Source of the DNA: Planctomycetota bacterium
GTDB taxonomy: Bacteria; Planctomycetota; PUPC01; JACPCR01
Direction of reading: 5' to 3'
Assembly: GCA_030740295.1 (NCBI GenBank)
Contig: JASLXP010000756.1
Span: 1-13,385, forward strand
DNA: 13,385 nt
Shown: in pieces, positions 1 through 7,010 of the stretch
Layout of the letters: every line of letters starts with the position of its first letter
Numbering within the stretch: position 1 is the first letter of the stretch
Made by a program: the position numbers and the translations under genes
Notes under the pieces: model-generated
Databases searched by the model: none
What the model was told of the DNA's origin: nothing
The model's input: the letters and a program-made list of their open reading frames with translations, nothing else

Positions 1-1234
1 CGATGCGCCCGTCGGGCATGACTGCCGGTTCGCTGTCGGCCACGATGTGATAGGTGAGCGGCCGACTTTCTCGCCGATCAGCGCTGAGCGTAAACAGGCT
101 GTGAGCGGTGTTGGCGTGGTATTCTTCCCGGCTGCCAATCCGAGTGGAAGCAAAGACAATTCTGCCGTCCGGAAGAAACTCCGGATCGTAATCTTGCCAC
201 GGCCCCGTCGTGAGCCGCTTCAGGTCGGAACCGCCGGCCCCGATTCGAAAAAGCTTGTAGAACTTCTCGCCTTCTGGAACCATGGAGAAGACGATTTCCC
301 TGCCGTCATACGACGAGACCGGCGTAGCGATCAGCCCGTTGCCGGCATCGAGCAGAAGTTTTGGCGAGGCGTCCGGACGCGCGGGCGTCAAGGCATAAAG
401 CCGGCGGCCCGAAACTGCCGGAGCAGGGGTGTCGTACTCGAACCAGGATTGAGTGCCCCGGATCGAAAACTTGGTCGTCGCGGCCCTCGTCGAGTGAACG
501 GGAGCTTTGCCTTCGATGTAAACGACACCCGCGGGCCATTCGTATTCGGAATCCGGTTCGGTGAAACGGGCCGGTGGCGGGACATACCGGCCGGGAATAG
601 TGCGGTCGATCACCAGCGTTTTCGGGTCGGTGAGCTTAGCCGGTATCGACAACCTTCCCCAGGGCCGGCAGCCCATTCTGCCGATGACTTTCGCCGGTTT
701 CCAAAGCGTGTCATCGTGGTCCGGCTCGGTCCAGTTCTTTTTTGCCTTGGCGATGCTGAGCCAATTCTGGTCGGTAACAATCGACACATCCTTGCCGTCC
801 GCCGTTTTGACGTAAACGGCAGAGACAACCCCGGCCGCGCCGCCCAGGCACTCCCCTTTAATCGATATGACATTCTGCCCCTGGTTGAGATGCTTCTCGA
901 TGCGGAAACGTTCGACGCTGCTCCACTGCTTGGCTCCATAGCCCAACTCACCGGCAACCTTCTGTCCGTTGACAAAGAGCTCGTAACCGTTGTCCGCGGT
1001 GAGAGCAACGGTCGCTTCAACAGGCTCCGCCTCCAGGTTGATTTTGCAGCGGAAGAAGCTGGCCGCCCCGGCGCCGGTGCGCGCTTTCGGCGCCCAGATC
1101 CAGTTCGCCCGGGCCAGGTCCGGGGTTTTACCGATTGCCTTTGAACCCTCGGATGCCAGTAACGTGGAGTTCAAACTAAGCCCGGCCCAGGCCAGGAAGA
1201 TTCCCGCAAGAAATAAGGTTCGGACTACTTTCAC
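1..1234 (-). CDS. Exported protein with lectin-like N-domain and HZS-alpha-like beta-propeller (3' end outside window)
   Basis: 411 codons are visible and the frame is open to the left edge, so the C-terminus is missing. The start is a GTG at 1234, with GGAG eight bases upstream as ribosome binding site. Residues 1-27 form a signal peptide (MKVVRTLFLAGIFLAWAG, then a polar stretch ending LLAS), so the product is exported. Residues 43-145 look like the beta-sandwich found in front of bacterial alpha-L-rhamnosidases (ANWIWAP, ASFFRC, DNGYELFVNGQKV), a likely sugar-binding module. From about 230 there are TolB/WD40-like blades: TPVSSYDGREIVFSM at 304-318, YDPEFLPDGRIVFASTR at 349-365 and SEPAVMPDGRI at 401-411. 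The LPDGRIVFxSTR style is typical of PVC-group proteins annotated with the hydrazine synthase alpha middle domain. That name does not imply hydrazine synthesis, and no CxxCH haem motif is visible here. It lies 202 bp downstream of the GH123-like gene on the same strand and may be co-transcribed. The reaction, if any, is unknown. Confidence 0.8.
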   Translation of the reverse strand, partial: MKVVRTLFLAGIFLAWAGLSLNSTLLASEGSKAIGKTPDLARANWIWAPKARTGAGAASFFRCKINLEAEPVEATVALTADNGYELFVNGQKVAGELGYGAKQWSSVERFRIEKHLNQGQNVISIKGECLGGAAGVVSAVYVKTADGKDVSIVTDQNWLSIAKAKKNWTEPDHDDTLWKPAKVIGRMGCRPWGRLSIPAKLTDPKTLVIDRTIPGRYVPPPARFTEPDSEYEWPAGVVYIEGKAPVHSTRAATTKFSIRGTQSWFEYDTPAPAVSGRRLYALTPARPDASPKLLLDAGNGLIATPVSSYDGREIVFSMVPEGEKFYKLFRIGAGGSDLKRLTTGPWQDYDPEFLPDGRIVFASTRIGSREEYHANTAHSLFTLSADRRESRPLTYHIVADSEPAVMPDGRI

Positions 1235-1436
1235 TTTTGAAACTCCGCAAGTATTGCAGGGCGCGTGTGCCGCCGCGTCCCGTCATTGACCGGCTATTCA
1301 CCCATGCCAACGATGAAACACGGGCGGACAATGCCGAATTGCACGCCTGTCCCCAGGAGTTTTCGAAAACACCCACTAAGTCGTCGCACCTCAGGACGAT
1401 TTTGCTGACCGATCAAATAGTGTGCCCTGCAGTCGA

Positions 1437-4400
1437 TCAAGGCCGCAACAGCCCGATTGACTCCGCCAGGGACCGCCGGACTTCGTAGATCTGATTCGGG
1501 TCAGAGAGTAGCTCTGTCGATCTCAGGCCACCGGCGTTGGGGATGCTGACCAGGGCATTGACTCGTTCGAGTGCGGCATCGGCTGCGGCGGTGTCTTTGC
1601 CTTTCTTTCTGGCTGCAGCGATGCGTTTTTTCAGGATAGTGAAGTACTCGTAATCCTCCATGCCTTCACGCACCTGCTCCAGGCGGATAGTGCTGATGGG
1701 GCCGTCCGCTCCGATGAGCTTGCCGGGATAGGCCAGGTAGCCGTCGCCGTTGGGATAGCGCACCCAGTGTTGCTCGCCGGGCTTCGCGCTCTGGGAGATG
1801 AAGGGATGCCAGCCGAACTTGAAGGGGTCGTAAGTCCACCACGAAACGCCCCAGAACTCGAAGGCGTCCGCTCCATACTTCCAGCAGTAATATGGATAGA
1901 GCCGTTCGACCGCGCAGAGGGGCGTGTCCGTGCACAGTTGGCCGTCCGTGGTGAACCATAAGCGTTCGCCGGCCTTCCGCCTTGCGGCCATCTCATCGAC
2001 CGGGAAGCATCCGTACGCCCCGACGCCCCAGATGTCGAGCACGCCGTTCCATTCCGGGACATGCCGCCAGGTGCTGGAATAGACCAGTATTTCCGGGACG
2101 GCCTCGTGGATCATGTCGACCAACCGGCGCATCTGATCGGTGATGCCTTCTTCACGGAAGTGCGGCTCGTCGCTGATGTAGAGGATGAAGTTCTTCTCCC
2201 AGCCCTTCTGTTTCAAGTGCGCCCAGAAGGCTTTCAGGCATGCCTGGTAAGCCCGTCGGTATTCGGGCGTGAAAGGCGCGTTGCCCAGAAACTTCTTCGG
2301 CGGATGGGCCCATCCGAAGCAGTAGAAATCCCACGGCGTGTAGAGGGTCCGGATGTGCAGATCGTCGATGCAGATGGAAACGACTTCGTCGAACTTCCTG
2401 GTGTCCAGGATTGCCTTGCCGTCTCTGTATTGGAATCTGATGAATCGGTCCAGCACGCCGGGCGAGCAGCGATGGTCCGCGAGAAACTTCAGCCACGTCT
2501 TGCGATTATCGTCGTTGAGGAATCGGCCCATCCGGCCGTTTCGCAAGTCCAGGATCGCGGTGAGGCCAGGCTTGTCATCGAGCGAAAAATCCCAGACGGT
2601 CAGGCGAAGCGGCATCGCCTTGGGTTCCATGCCGTCTGCCGTGATCTTTATGGCCCCGTGATACTCGCCGGCCGCGGCAGCCAACGGCACGCTGAACGTA
2701 ATCCAGATCGGTTGAGTTGTGTGGGCTTCGAGGTCGAACGCGCCACCGGGCAAGAGAGGGTCAGGCCAATAGTCGGACCAGCCGTCCGACCTTCCGGGCC
2801 GCTGCGGGTAACGTCTGCGCCAGACAGGCAGCTCAGTCCGATAGTAAGACGTGGGATGATCGATGGGGACAAAGCCGACGCGGTTGATGCTGATGTCACC
2901 GGCGGTTTGCCCTTTGCCATTCCTGGGCGCATCGATCTTTATCCGGACGTTCCGCAATTCCTTTCGACTTCGCAGCGCCAACTGGATCGATTCCTTCTCG
3001 TTGCGGGCAGCAGACAACCTGATGGCAACAGACTCCGCCCGCGGTGGCGTATCCCTGAAGACCTTAACCAGAGGATTGACTGACCAGGCCGCGAGCACTG
3101 CGCCCGAACCGGGGGACATCGATTCGATCCTGCCCAGCGAGGCGGGAAGGACTTCGCAGAAGAGGACGCCGTCGTGCGAGAGTGTTCCTCTGGCCTTCAT
3201 GGTCAGGTGCAACTGCACATTCGCGCAATCGGCCGGCGTGCGAACAGTCGTGTGGAGAAAGGTCCAGTCGTTCGTGCCGGTGAGGGACTTTGGATTACTG
3301 AAATACGGCCGCTCCGCGCAAAGTTCGCCGTCCTCTTTGCGGTGGTGACCGTGCAGGGCAATCTTGCCGTCAGTGATGTCTTTCGTGCGCACCCAGGCGC
3401 TGTACCAGTAACGGGTGTTCGGTCTGGCTTTCACCAGTTGCCGCCAGCCAACCCAGCCAAGCGGATGGTCTCTGGGAATAGTGAAACTGGCACAGTGCTT
3501 TCCGACCTTGCCTCCCTCCGACCGGGAAAAGAGCCCTTTGCGCTGCTCGTCGCCTTCGAGCCCGTACTCCCATTCCGCGGGTGTTCTTTCGCCTTCATCG
3601 ATAAGTGGATTCCTGGTCAGATTCAATGCGCCCCGAACCAGGTCGCCGTAGTCCTGCTGCGGGCCCGGCCTTTCAGCCTCAGTTTCCGAACAGTAAATGT
3701 AATACACGTTGACCGAACGCGGCGGAGCTTCGCCGAGGAACATCAACTGGTTGCCCATGAGGAAGTGCGGCACTGTTTCGCCGGACGGTGCGACCACCTG
3801 CAGTGATGCTTCGTTGAACATGCCGCGCAGTTTTGCCTTCAATACGCGAAGCGAGACCTGCACGAGCCCCTTCTGAATGGGATTGCCGGTGAAGTTCCTC
3901 ACCTTCACCGTTGCCCGGAACGGGCTAGGGTCGCCCGCTTCAGGCGATGGCCAAGCCGCGTCGCTAGCATTCACATGCAACTCGAGCGATTGCAGGGCGC
4001 CCACCTTCACTTTGACTTTCGATCCGTCCGGACTTTCCAGACTCTCCAGGGTCACATCGTCATGCCATGCTGTCCCGGTGCCGCGCAAAACGGTGCCCAG
4101 GCTGGCAAGGTTGGATTCGGCCGGGGCCGTGAAATCGAAACGGAGTTTCTTCCAGCCAAAGGTGCCCTCACCTGCATCAATGACCGGCCCCATCATCATC
4201 TGGTTCTCGGCTGTCCCCACGTGGATGTACCATCCTGCCTTGCCCTTTACGCCATCTGCTCTGACCCAGCCTTCCAGCCGATAGCGGTTGCCGCCGATGA
4301 TGGCGATGTTGCGCTGTCGGGCCGCGATCCAGGTGTGCGATGCGCCTTCCGCAACCACGGTCTTCAGGCATTTTTTCCCACCGTGCGCGCCTTCGGCTAC

Positions 4401-4931
4401 CCAATGGACCTTATGCTGCTCGTCACCGCGGTCGAATGCCCACGAGGCCGGATGATCCGTGCCTCCCTCAAGGCCGCCGTTGCGGACACCGGCCGAGCCT
4501 TCAAAAAAATCGGGCACCGCCCACGCTTCAGGATTATCGAAATAAATGTAATACCGCCTGGTTGTCCCCGCATCGCACTCCGCGGGGATGGCGATTCGAG
4601 CGCCCGCGGGCACAGTACCTTCCGTAATTCGTCCGCCACTCGCATCCAGCACCTGGTAGAGAAACTCTCCGCCGGAAGCATCGCAAACTCGGATCTCCCT
4701 CACGGCACAGCCTGCGATGGGCAGTTCGCCGTCACCATCACCAACAGCGATCTCCATCGGACGCCCTTCGAGGGCCGATTTGGTTTCATTGGCAACATCA
4801 ACAGGCACGCGCTTGCGCCAGTACGAACCGCCGGGCAGGTAGAGATTCTCGTGCCATGTTTCGGCGGAAAGAAATCCGAAACAGGAGACGAGGAGAAGAT
4901 TCGTGAGGATAAGCGAAGAGTGTCGTTTCAT
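1437..4931 (-). CDS. Exported GH123-like (DUF4091) glycoside hydrolase with duplicated N-terminal module
   Basis: 1164 residues from the ATG at 4931. A TTG in the same frame at 4973 is less likely, because only the 4931 start puts a signal peptide (MKRHSSLILTNLLLVSCFGFLSA) at the N-terminus. The LVSC inside it also fits a lipobox, so this could be a lipoprotein. No clear Shine-Dalgarno precedes 4931. Residues 39-297 and 340-595 appear to be two copies of one unit: a beta-rich domain ending in YYIY, then a CBM4/9/22-like domain. The GH123 N-terminal domain covers about 633-780 and the DUF4091/GH123 catalytic part about 785-1100. The motif YISDEPH at 918-924 gives the Asp921-Glu922 pair used in substrate-assisted catalysis by GH123 beta-N-acetylgalactosaminidases. 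The closing DUF4091 hallmark is present: GDGYLAYPG (1062-1070), then IRLEQVREGMEDYEYF (1082-1097). The family is secure; the substrate is inferred from few characterised members. It probably acts on GalNAc-containing glycans outside the cytoplasm. Confidence 0.9.
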   Translation of the reverse strand: MKRHSSLILTNLLLVSCFGFLSAETWHENLYLPGGSYWRKRVPVDVANETKSALEGRPMEIAVGDGDGELPIAGCAVREIRVCDASGGEFLYQVLDASGGRITEGTVPAGARIAIPAECDAGTTRRYYIYFDNPEAWAVPDFFEGSAGVRNGGLEGGTDHPASWAFDRGDEQHKVHWVAEGAHGGKKCLKTVVAEGASHTWIAARQRNIAIIGGNRYRLEGWVRADGVKGKAGWYIHVGTAENQMMMGPVIDAGEGTFGWKKLRFDFTAPAESNLASLGTVLRGTGTAWHDDVTLESLESPDGSKVKVKVGALQSLELHVNASDAAWPSPEAGDPSPFRATVKVRNFTGNPIQKGLVQVSLRVLKAKLRGMFNEASLQVVAPSGETVPHFLMGNQLMFLGEAPPRSVNVYYIYCSETEAERPGPQQDYGDLVRGALNLTRNPLIDEGERTPAEWEYGLEGDEQRKGLFSRSEGGKVGKHCASFTIPRDHPLGWVGWRQLVKARPNTRYWYSAWVRTKDITDGKIALHGHHRKEDGELCAERPYFSNPKSLTGTNDWTFLHTTVRTPADCANVQLHLTMKARGTLSHDGVLFCEVLPASLGRIESMSPGSGAVLAAWSVNPLVKVFRDTPPRAESVAIRLSAARNEKESIQLALRSRKELRNVRIKIDAPRNGKGQTAGDISINRVGFVPIDHPTSYYRTELPVWRRRYPQRPGRSDGWSDYWPDPLLPGGAFDLEAHTTQPIWITFSVPLAAAAGEYHGAIKITADGMEPKAMPLRLTVWDFSLDDKPGLTAILDLRNGRMGRFLNDDNRKTWLKFLADHRCSPGVLDRFIRFQYRDGKAILDTRKFDEVVSICIDDLHIRTLYTPWDFYCFGWAHPPKKFLGNAPFTPEYRRAYQACLKAFWAHLKQKGWEKNFILYISDEPHFREEGITDQMRRLVDMIHEAVPEILVYSSTWRHVPEWNGVLDIWGVGAYGCFPVDEMAARRKAGERLWFTTDGQLCTDTPLCAVERLYPYYCWKYGADAFEFWGVSWWTYDPFKFGWHPFISQSAKPGEQHWVRYPNGDGYLAYPGKLIGADGPISTIRLEQVREGMEDYEYFTILKKRIAAARKKGKDTAAADAALERVNALVSIPNAGGLRSTELLSDPNQIYEVRRSLAESIGLLRP

Positions 4932-5033
4932 AATAAATGAGTAGGGCCATCCGCTTGACTGGCGGAATCCCAATTGTTGTACCTTATAGGCGCATTAACT
5001 ATTCAGGAGTAAATCCGGTGACTGGAAGCCGGA

Positions 5034-5099
5034 GTTGGAGTAACGGCTTTAGCCGGGTTCTTTCGGCCGCTCAGACCCGGCTAAAGCCGTTACTCCAAC
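5034..5099. repeat. Perfect 25-bp inverted repeat (stem-loop) between two genes
   Basis: The left arm at 5034-5058 (starting GTTGGAGTAACGGCTTTAGC) is exactly the reverse complement of the right arm at 5075-5099, with a 16-base spacer. It lies between the stop of the BtrH/C39-like gene and the start of the GH123-like gene. There is no T-run after either arm, so it is not a classical intrinsic terminator. It resembles a dispersed REP/MITE-like palindrome. As RNA it would form a very stable hairpin that could affect read-through or mRNA ends. Confidence 0.85.
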
Positions 5100-5157
5100 C
5101 CCGTTTCTGCCACTTGTAGCCAAAGCTTGCGAGGTTGGTGAGTGGCCTGAACAGTTA

Positions 5158-5175
5158 CAAACTTTTTTAAGTTTG
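5158..5175. other. Small AT-rich hairpin just downstream of the BtrH/C39-like gene
   Basis: A perfect 7-bp stem (CAAACTT with AAGTTTG) has a four-base T loop on the plus strand. It lies 15 bases after the stop codon of the minus-strand gene ending at 5190. The position suits a terminator, but no U-tract follows the stem in the minus-strand transcript, so a terminator call is weak. It might instead protect the 3' end of the mRNA. Confidence 0.35.
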
Positions 5176-5189
5176 GGGGCCCTTAGCGC

Positions 5190-6345
5190 CTAACGCGGAG
5201 CGTTCAGTCCCCGCCCGAGCAGTTTCAGAATAGCCTCTTCCTTCTCCCTGGCCTTCTGTAGTAAGTCCACCGCGCCACGGCGGACCTCGGCCGGCCACTC
5301 CGGAGCATGGGCAGGGATGCGGTGGCCACGGAAGTCTTCGTGCTCTTCGCCTGTGGTGTACCAGCCGTTGTCGTGTCGGTAACCGCCCGCCAGGAAGGGG
5401 AAGCACGGGAAGCCGGCGGTCAGCAGATCGACGAGTCCGTCCGTCAGATCGGCAGCTTCGTCCAACAGCTTCTTTGGGCGAGCGCCGAATACGGGGCCGA
5501 CGCGGCGCAGGTACTCGGCAGCGGCGCGTCGCGAATCGTGCAGTTGGTCGTACAGATAGGCGCAGCTCTGCCAGTAGGTCATGAAGTGTTCGGGCTCGAG
5601 CGCTTCGATACCGGCTTCATCCTCGAGGTCGGCGGCCCACGCGTCGTAGGCCGCCAGGCCGAGGGAATACTCATCCTTGTAATGCCAGAACCATCCGCCG
5701 CCGCCGGTGACCTCTGCGGCCGGCGTTCCGATGAGCTCGACCGCGCGCTGCAGAGAATTTCGAACGGCATCCTCCCGGGGTATCGGATCGGAGGTCTTTC
5801 GGATGGCGCGTATCTCCCATGGGAAACAGGGCGTCCTGCAGTATTCCGCATTGCTGTCGTCGTAGCAGGAACGGCAGATCAGACCGGGCGGGCTGTCCTC
5901 ATCCTTCACCTTCCCCAGTACCTCGGGATCGTAGCCGGTGACCACGCACCACTGGGAACCGTTGTGGGCATTAAGCGCGAGGGTTGGCCGTCCAGCGGCG
6001 ATCTCTGCGCGGAGCAGTTCGATCTCTTTAGTCTGCGCCCGCGGGCATGAGGCCGCGTCCCTCGAAAGCGTAGCCGGTGACTTCGGCGAGGGCCTCGGGG
6101 TGGCCGCCGAAGCAAGCGCTTGCAGCTGCCCCAGGATGCAAGCGTCCACCACAGATGTCGTCCCACGTCGCCCCAACCCAACGCAGGCGGAAGGCAGCGC
6201 CGGAGAGCCCCATCAGGTCCACGTAGTCATAGCCTTCGCCGTGGAAGGTAAGGATCGCCTCAAGAGCCGCGACATAGCTACACTGCTTGCCTTGGCGCCC
6301 GTTGAAAGCCGGAACGCCAGGAATTGTTTTCATTTTCTGTTTCAT
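5190..6345 (-). pseudogene. BtrH/C39-like papain-fold protein, broken by a one-base frameshift
   Basis: The start ATG at 6345 is preceded by GAAGGTGA as ribosome binding site. The first frame gives 105 residues and stops at TAA (6028-6030). The protein continues without a gap in the next frame from KEIELLRAEI to the stop at 5190, about 384 residues in all. Dropping one base in the GACTAAAG tract joins the halves (AGAD then KEIELL). The N-terminal pattern GKQCSYVAALEAIL followed by LMGLSGAAFRL resembles the BtrH N-terminal/C39-like papain fold, with Cys22 as the possible nucleophile. A second block (AAGRPTLALNAHNGSQW, then VVTGYD) matches the part of such folds that usually supplies the His, but no canonical His is obvious there. 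Cysteines 157, 160, 169 and 173 (joined numbering) form a CxxC-x8-CxxxC cluster. The remainder is predicted helical. No signal peptide is seen, so it is probably cytoplasmic. The gene is either a recent pseudogene or intact with a sequencing error. The family call is tentative and the function unknown. Confidence 0.7.
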
Positions 6346-6482
6346 GTTCTTCACCTTCACTGCTCGAGATCCAGGGGGCCGGACGTCCCTCTGCCCGATT
6401 CCGATTCTGCTTGCCGGCTTCGATCCTTTCTGTGTACCAATAGAGACAGGACAGCCCAACATCAACGCATCCCGGCTAAGAC

Positions 6483-6500
6483 ATCCTGTGGCCGCAGGAT
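6483..6500. repeat. Short inverted repeat ATCCTG/CAGGAT
   Basis: Six perfect base pairs flank a six-base loop (TGGCCG). The repeat directly abuts the first copy of the GGTGCCAGCCT direct repeat. It is probably a fragment of a dispersed palindromic element. A stem this short could also be chance. Confidence 0.35.
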
Positions 6501-6599
6501 GGTGCCAGCCTGTCAGCCCAGTCAATACCAATCTGAGGCGTGCTGGGACACAGATTTGATAACTTCAACTCAACAGAAATCAACTTTGGAGGGCGGACA

Positions 6600-6613
6600 G
6601 GCTGGTGCCAGCC
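6600..6613. repeat. Short palindrome GGCTGG-TG-CCAGCC
   Basis: A perfect 6-bp inverted repeat with a two-base centre contains the second copy of the GGTGCCAGCCT direct repeat first seen at 6501. It stands immediately before the pyrimidine-rich tract. The likely origin is a REP-like dispersed repeat; no gene function is seen. Confidence 0.4.
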
Positions 6614-6625
6614 TTTGGTGCTTCA

Positions 6626-6826
6626 TTTTAATCTTGCTTCTTATCCACACTTTTCTTCTTCCGCCTTCTAATCTTCAGTTTTTGTCTATCCTTCTCTTTG
6701 AACAGCCAACAAGAACCTGGAACCAGTCGGCTGAAGCGGAAGAAAGTTGAGATTAAAGGCAAAGATGAAAAGGCGGCAGAGAAAAAAGGGAAGATTAAAA
6801 GCACGATTAGAAGTAAGAACAGCACG
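6626..6826. repeat. Low-complexity pyrimidine tract followed by purine tract (eroded inverted repeat)
   Basis: The plus strand is rich in C and T from about 6626 to 6705 (motifs TTTTAATCTTG, CTTCTAATCTTC) and rich in A and G from about 6735 to 6826 (motifs GATTAAAGG, AAGATTAAAAGCACGATTAG). The two halves are imperfect reverse complements of each other, sharing TTTTAATCTTN and GCCTTNTAATCT-like words. It looks like a decayed array of GATTAA-containing short repeats in opposite orientations. The hydrophobic and lysine-rich reading frame across it is a by-product of this composition. Confidence 0.5.
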
Positions 6827-6859
6827 TAGCCACGGACCGCAATCTGGTGGCAGCTTGTG

Positions 6860-6910
6860 GTAGCGGCGGCGGCTCGCCGCCGAACTTCTGCGGCGGGACG
6901 CCGCAGCTAC
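6860..6910. repeat. GC-rich double-hairpin repeat with closing stem
   Basis: GTAGC (6860-6864) pairs with GCTAC (6906-6910) and encloses two hairpins. One is at 6867-6882 (CGGCGG, loop CTCG, CCGCCG). The other is at 6889-6905 (TGCGGCG, loop GGA, CGCCGCA). This cloverleaf-like form resembles REP/BIME-type dispersed repeats of PVC-group genomes. It is about 100 bp downstream of the ABC operon stop. No T-run follows, so it is not an evident terminator. It is not a tRNA: no anticodon or T-arm pattern is present. Confidence 0.65.
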
Positions 6911-7010
6911 GCATTAAATGTCATTTCGACTTTTTACGAATGAATCTGCCAGCCTGTCGCTACAACCGCATGCGGGCCCATCCCGGATGTGCCTGTTCGG
7001 GCCTGAAGGG

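Larger units (their letters stand above)
6346..7010. other. 665-bp gap without a convincing gene, filled with degenerate repeats
   Basis: This gap separates the end of the ABC exporter operon from the BtrH/C39-like gene. It holds several short inverted repeats, a pyrimidine-rich to purine-rich switch and a GC hairpin cluster, listed separately. Direct copies of GGTGCCAGCCT occur at 6501-6511 and 6604-6614, and GCCAGCCTGTC recurs near 6950, which suggests fragments of one repeat family. The short reading frames here are low-complexity or lack family resemblance. Base composition shifts sharply within the gap, unlike the flanking genes. Confidence 0.6.

Noticed and set aside
47..1144. 365-residue plus-strand reading frame
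   Set aside because: It is antisense to the exported propeller protein, has an arginine/proline-rich composition typical of shadow frames, and shows no family motif.
1359..1370. 12-bp perfect palindrome GTTTTCGAAAAC between the GH123-like and propeller genes
   Set aside because: It could be an operator, but a 12-bp palindrome in 13 kb is not rare and no second copy or promoter was seen.
1235..1436. Sigma-54-like TTGGCAT on the minus strand in the gap before the propeller gene
   Set aside because: The -12 TTGC element is absent at the required spacing.
2061..4940. Long plus-strand frames opposite the GH123-like gene (2061-3083, 3174-3806, 3975-4940)
   Set aside because: The minus-strand protein has a signal peptide, clear domains and catalytic residues. 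The antisense frames show none.
4932..4973. Upstream TTG start at 4973 for the GH123-like gene
   Set aside because: It would place 14 polar residues before the signal peptide. The ATG at 4931 gives a normal export signal.
5307..6050. 247-residue plus-strand frame
   Set aside because: It is a shadow of the frameshifted BtrH/C39-like gene, which has coherent motifs on the minus strand.
6628..6825. 65-residue minus-strand frame with a hydrophobic start and lysine-rich end
   Set aside because: It is produced by the pyrimidine/purine low-complexity tract. No ribosome binding site or family resemblance was seen.
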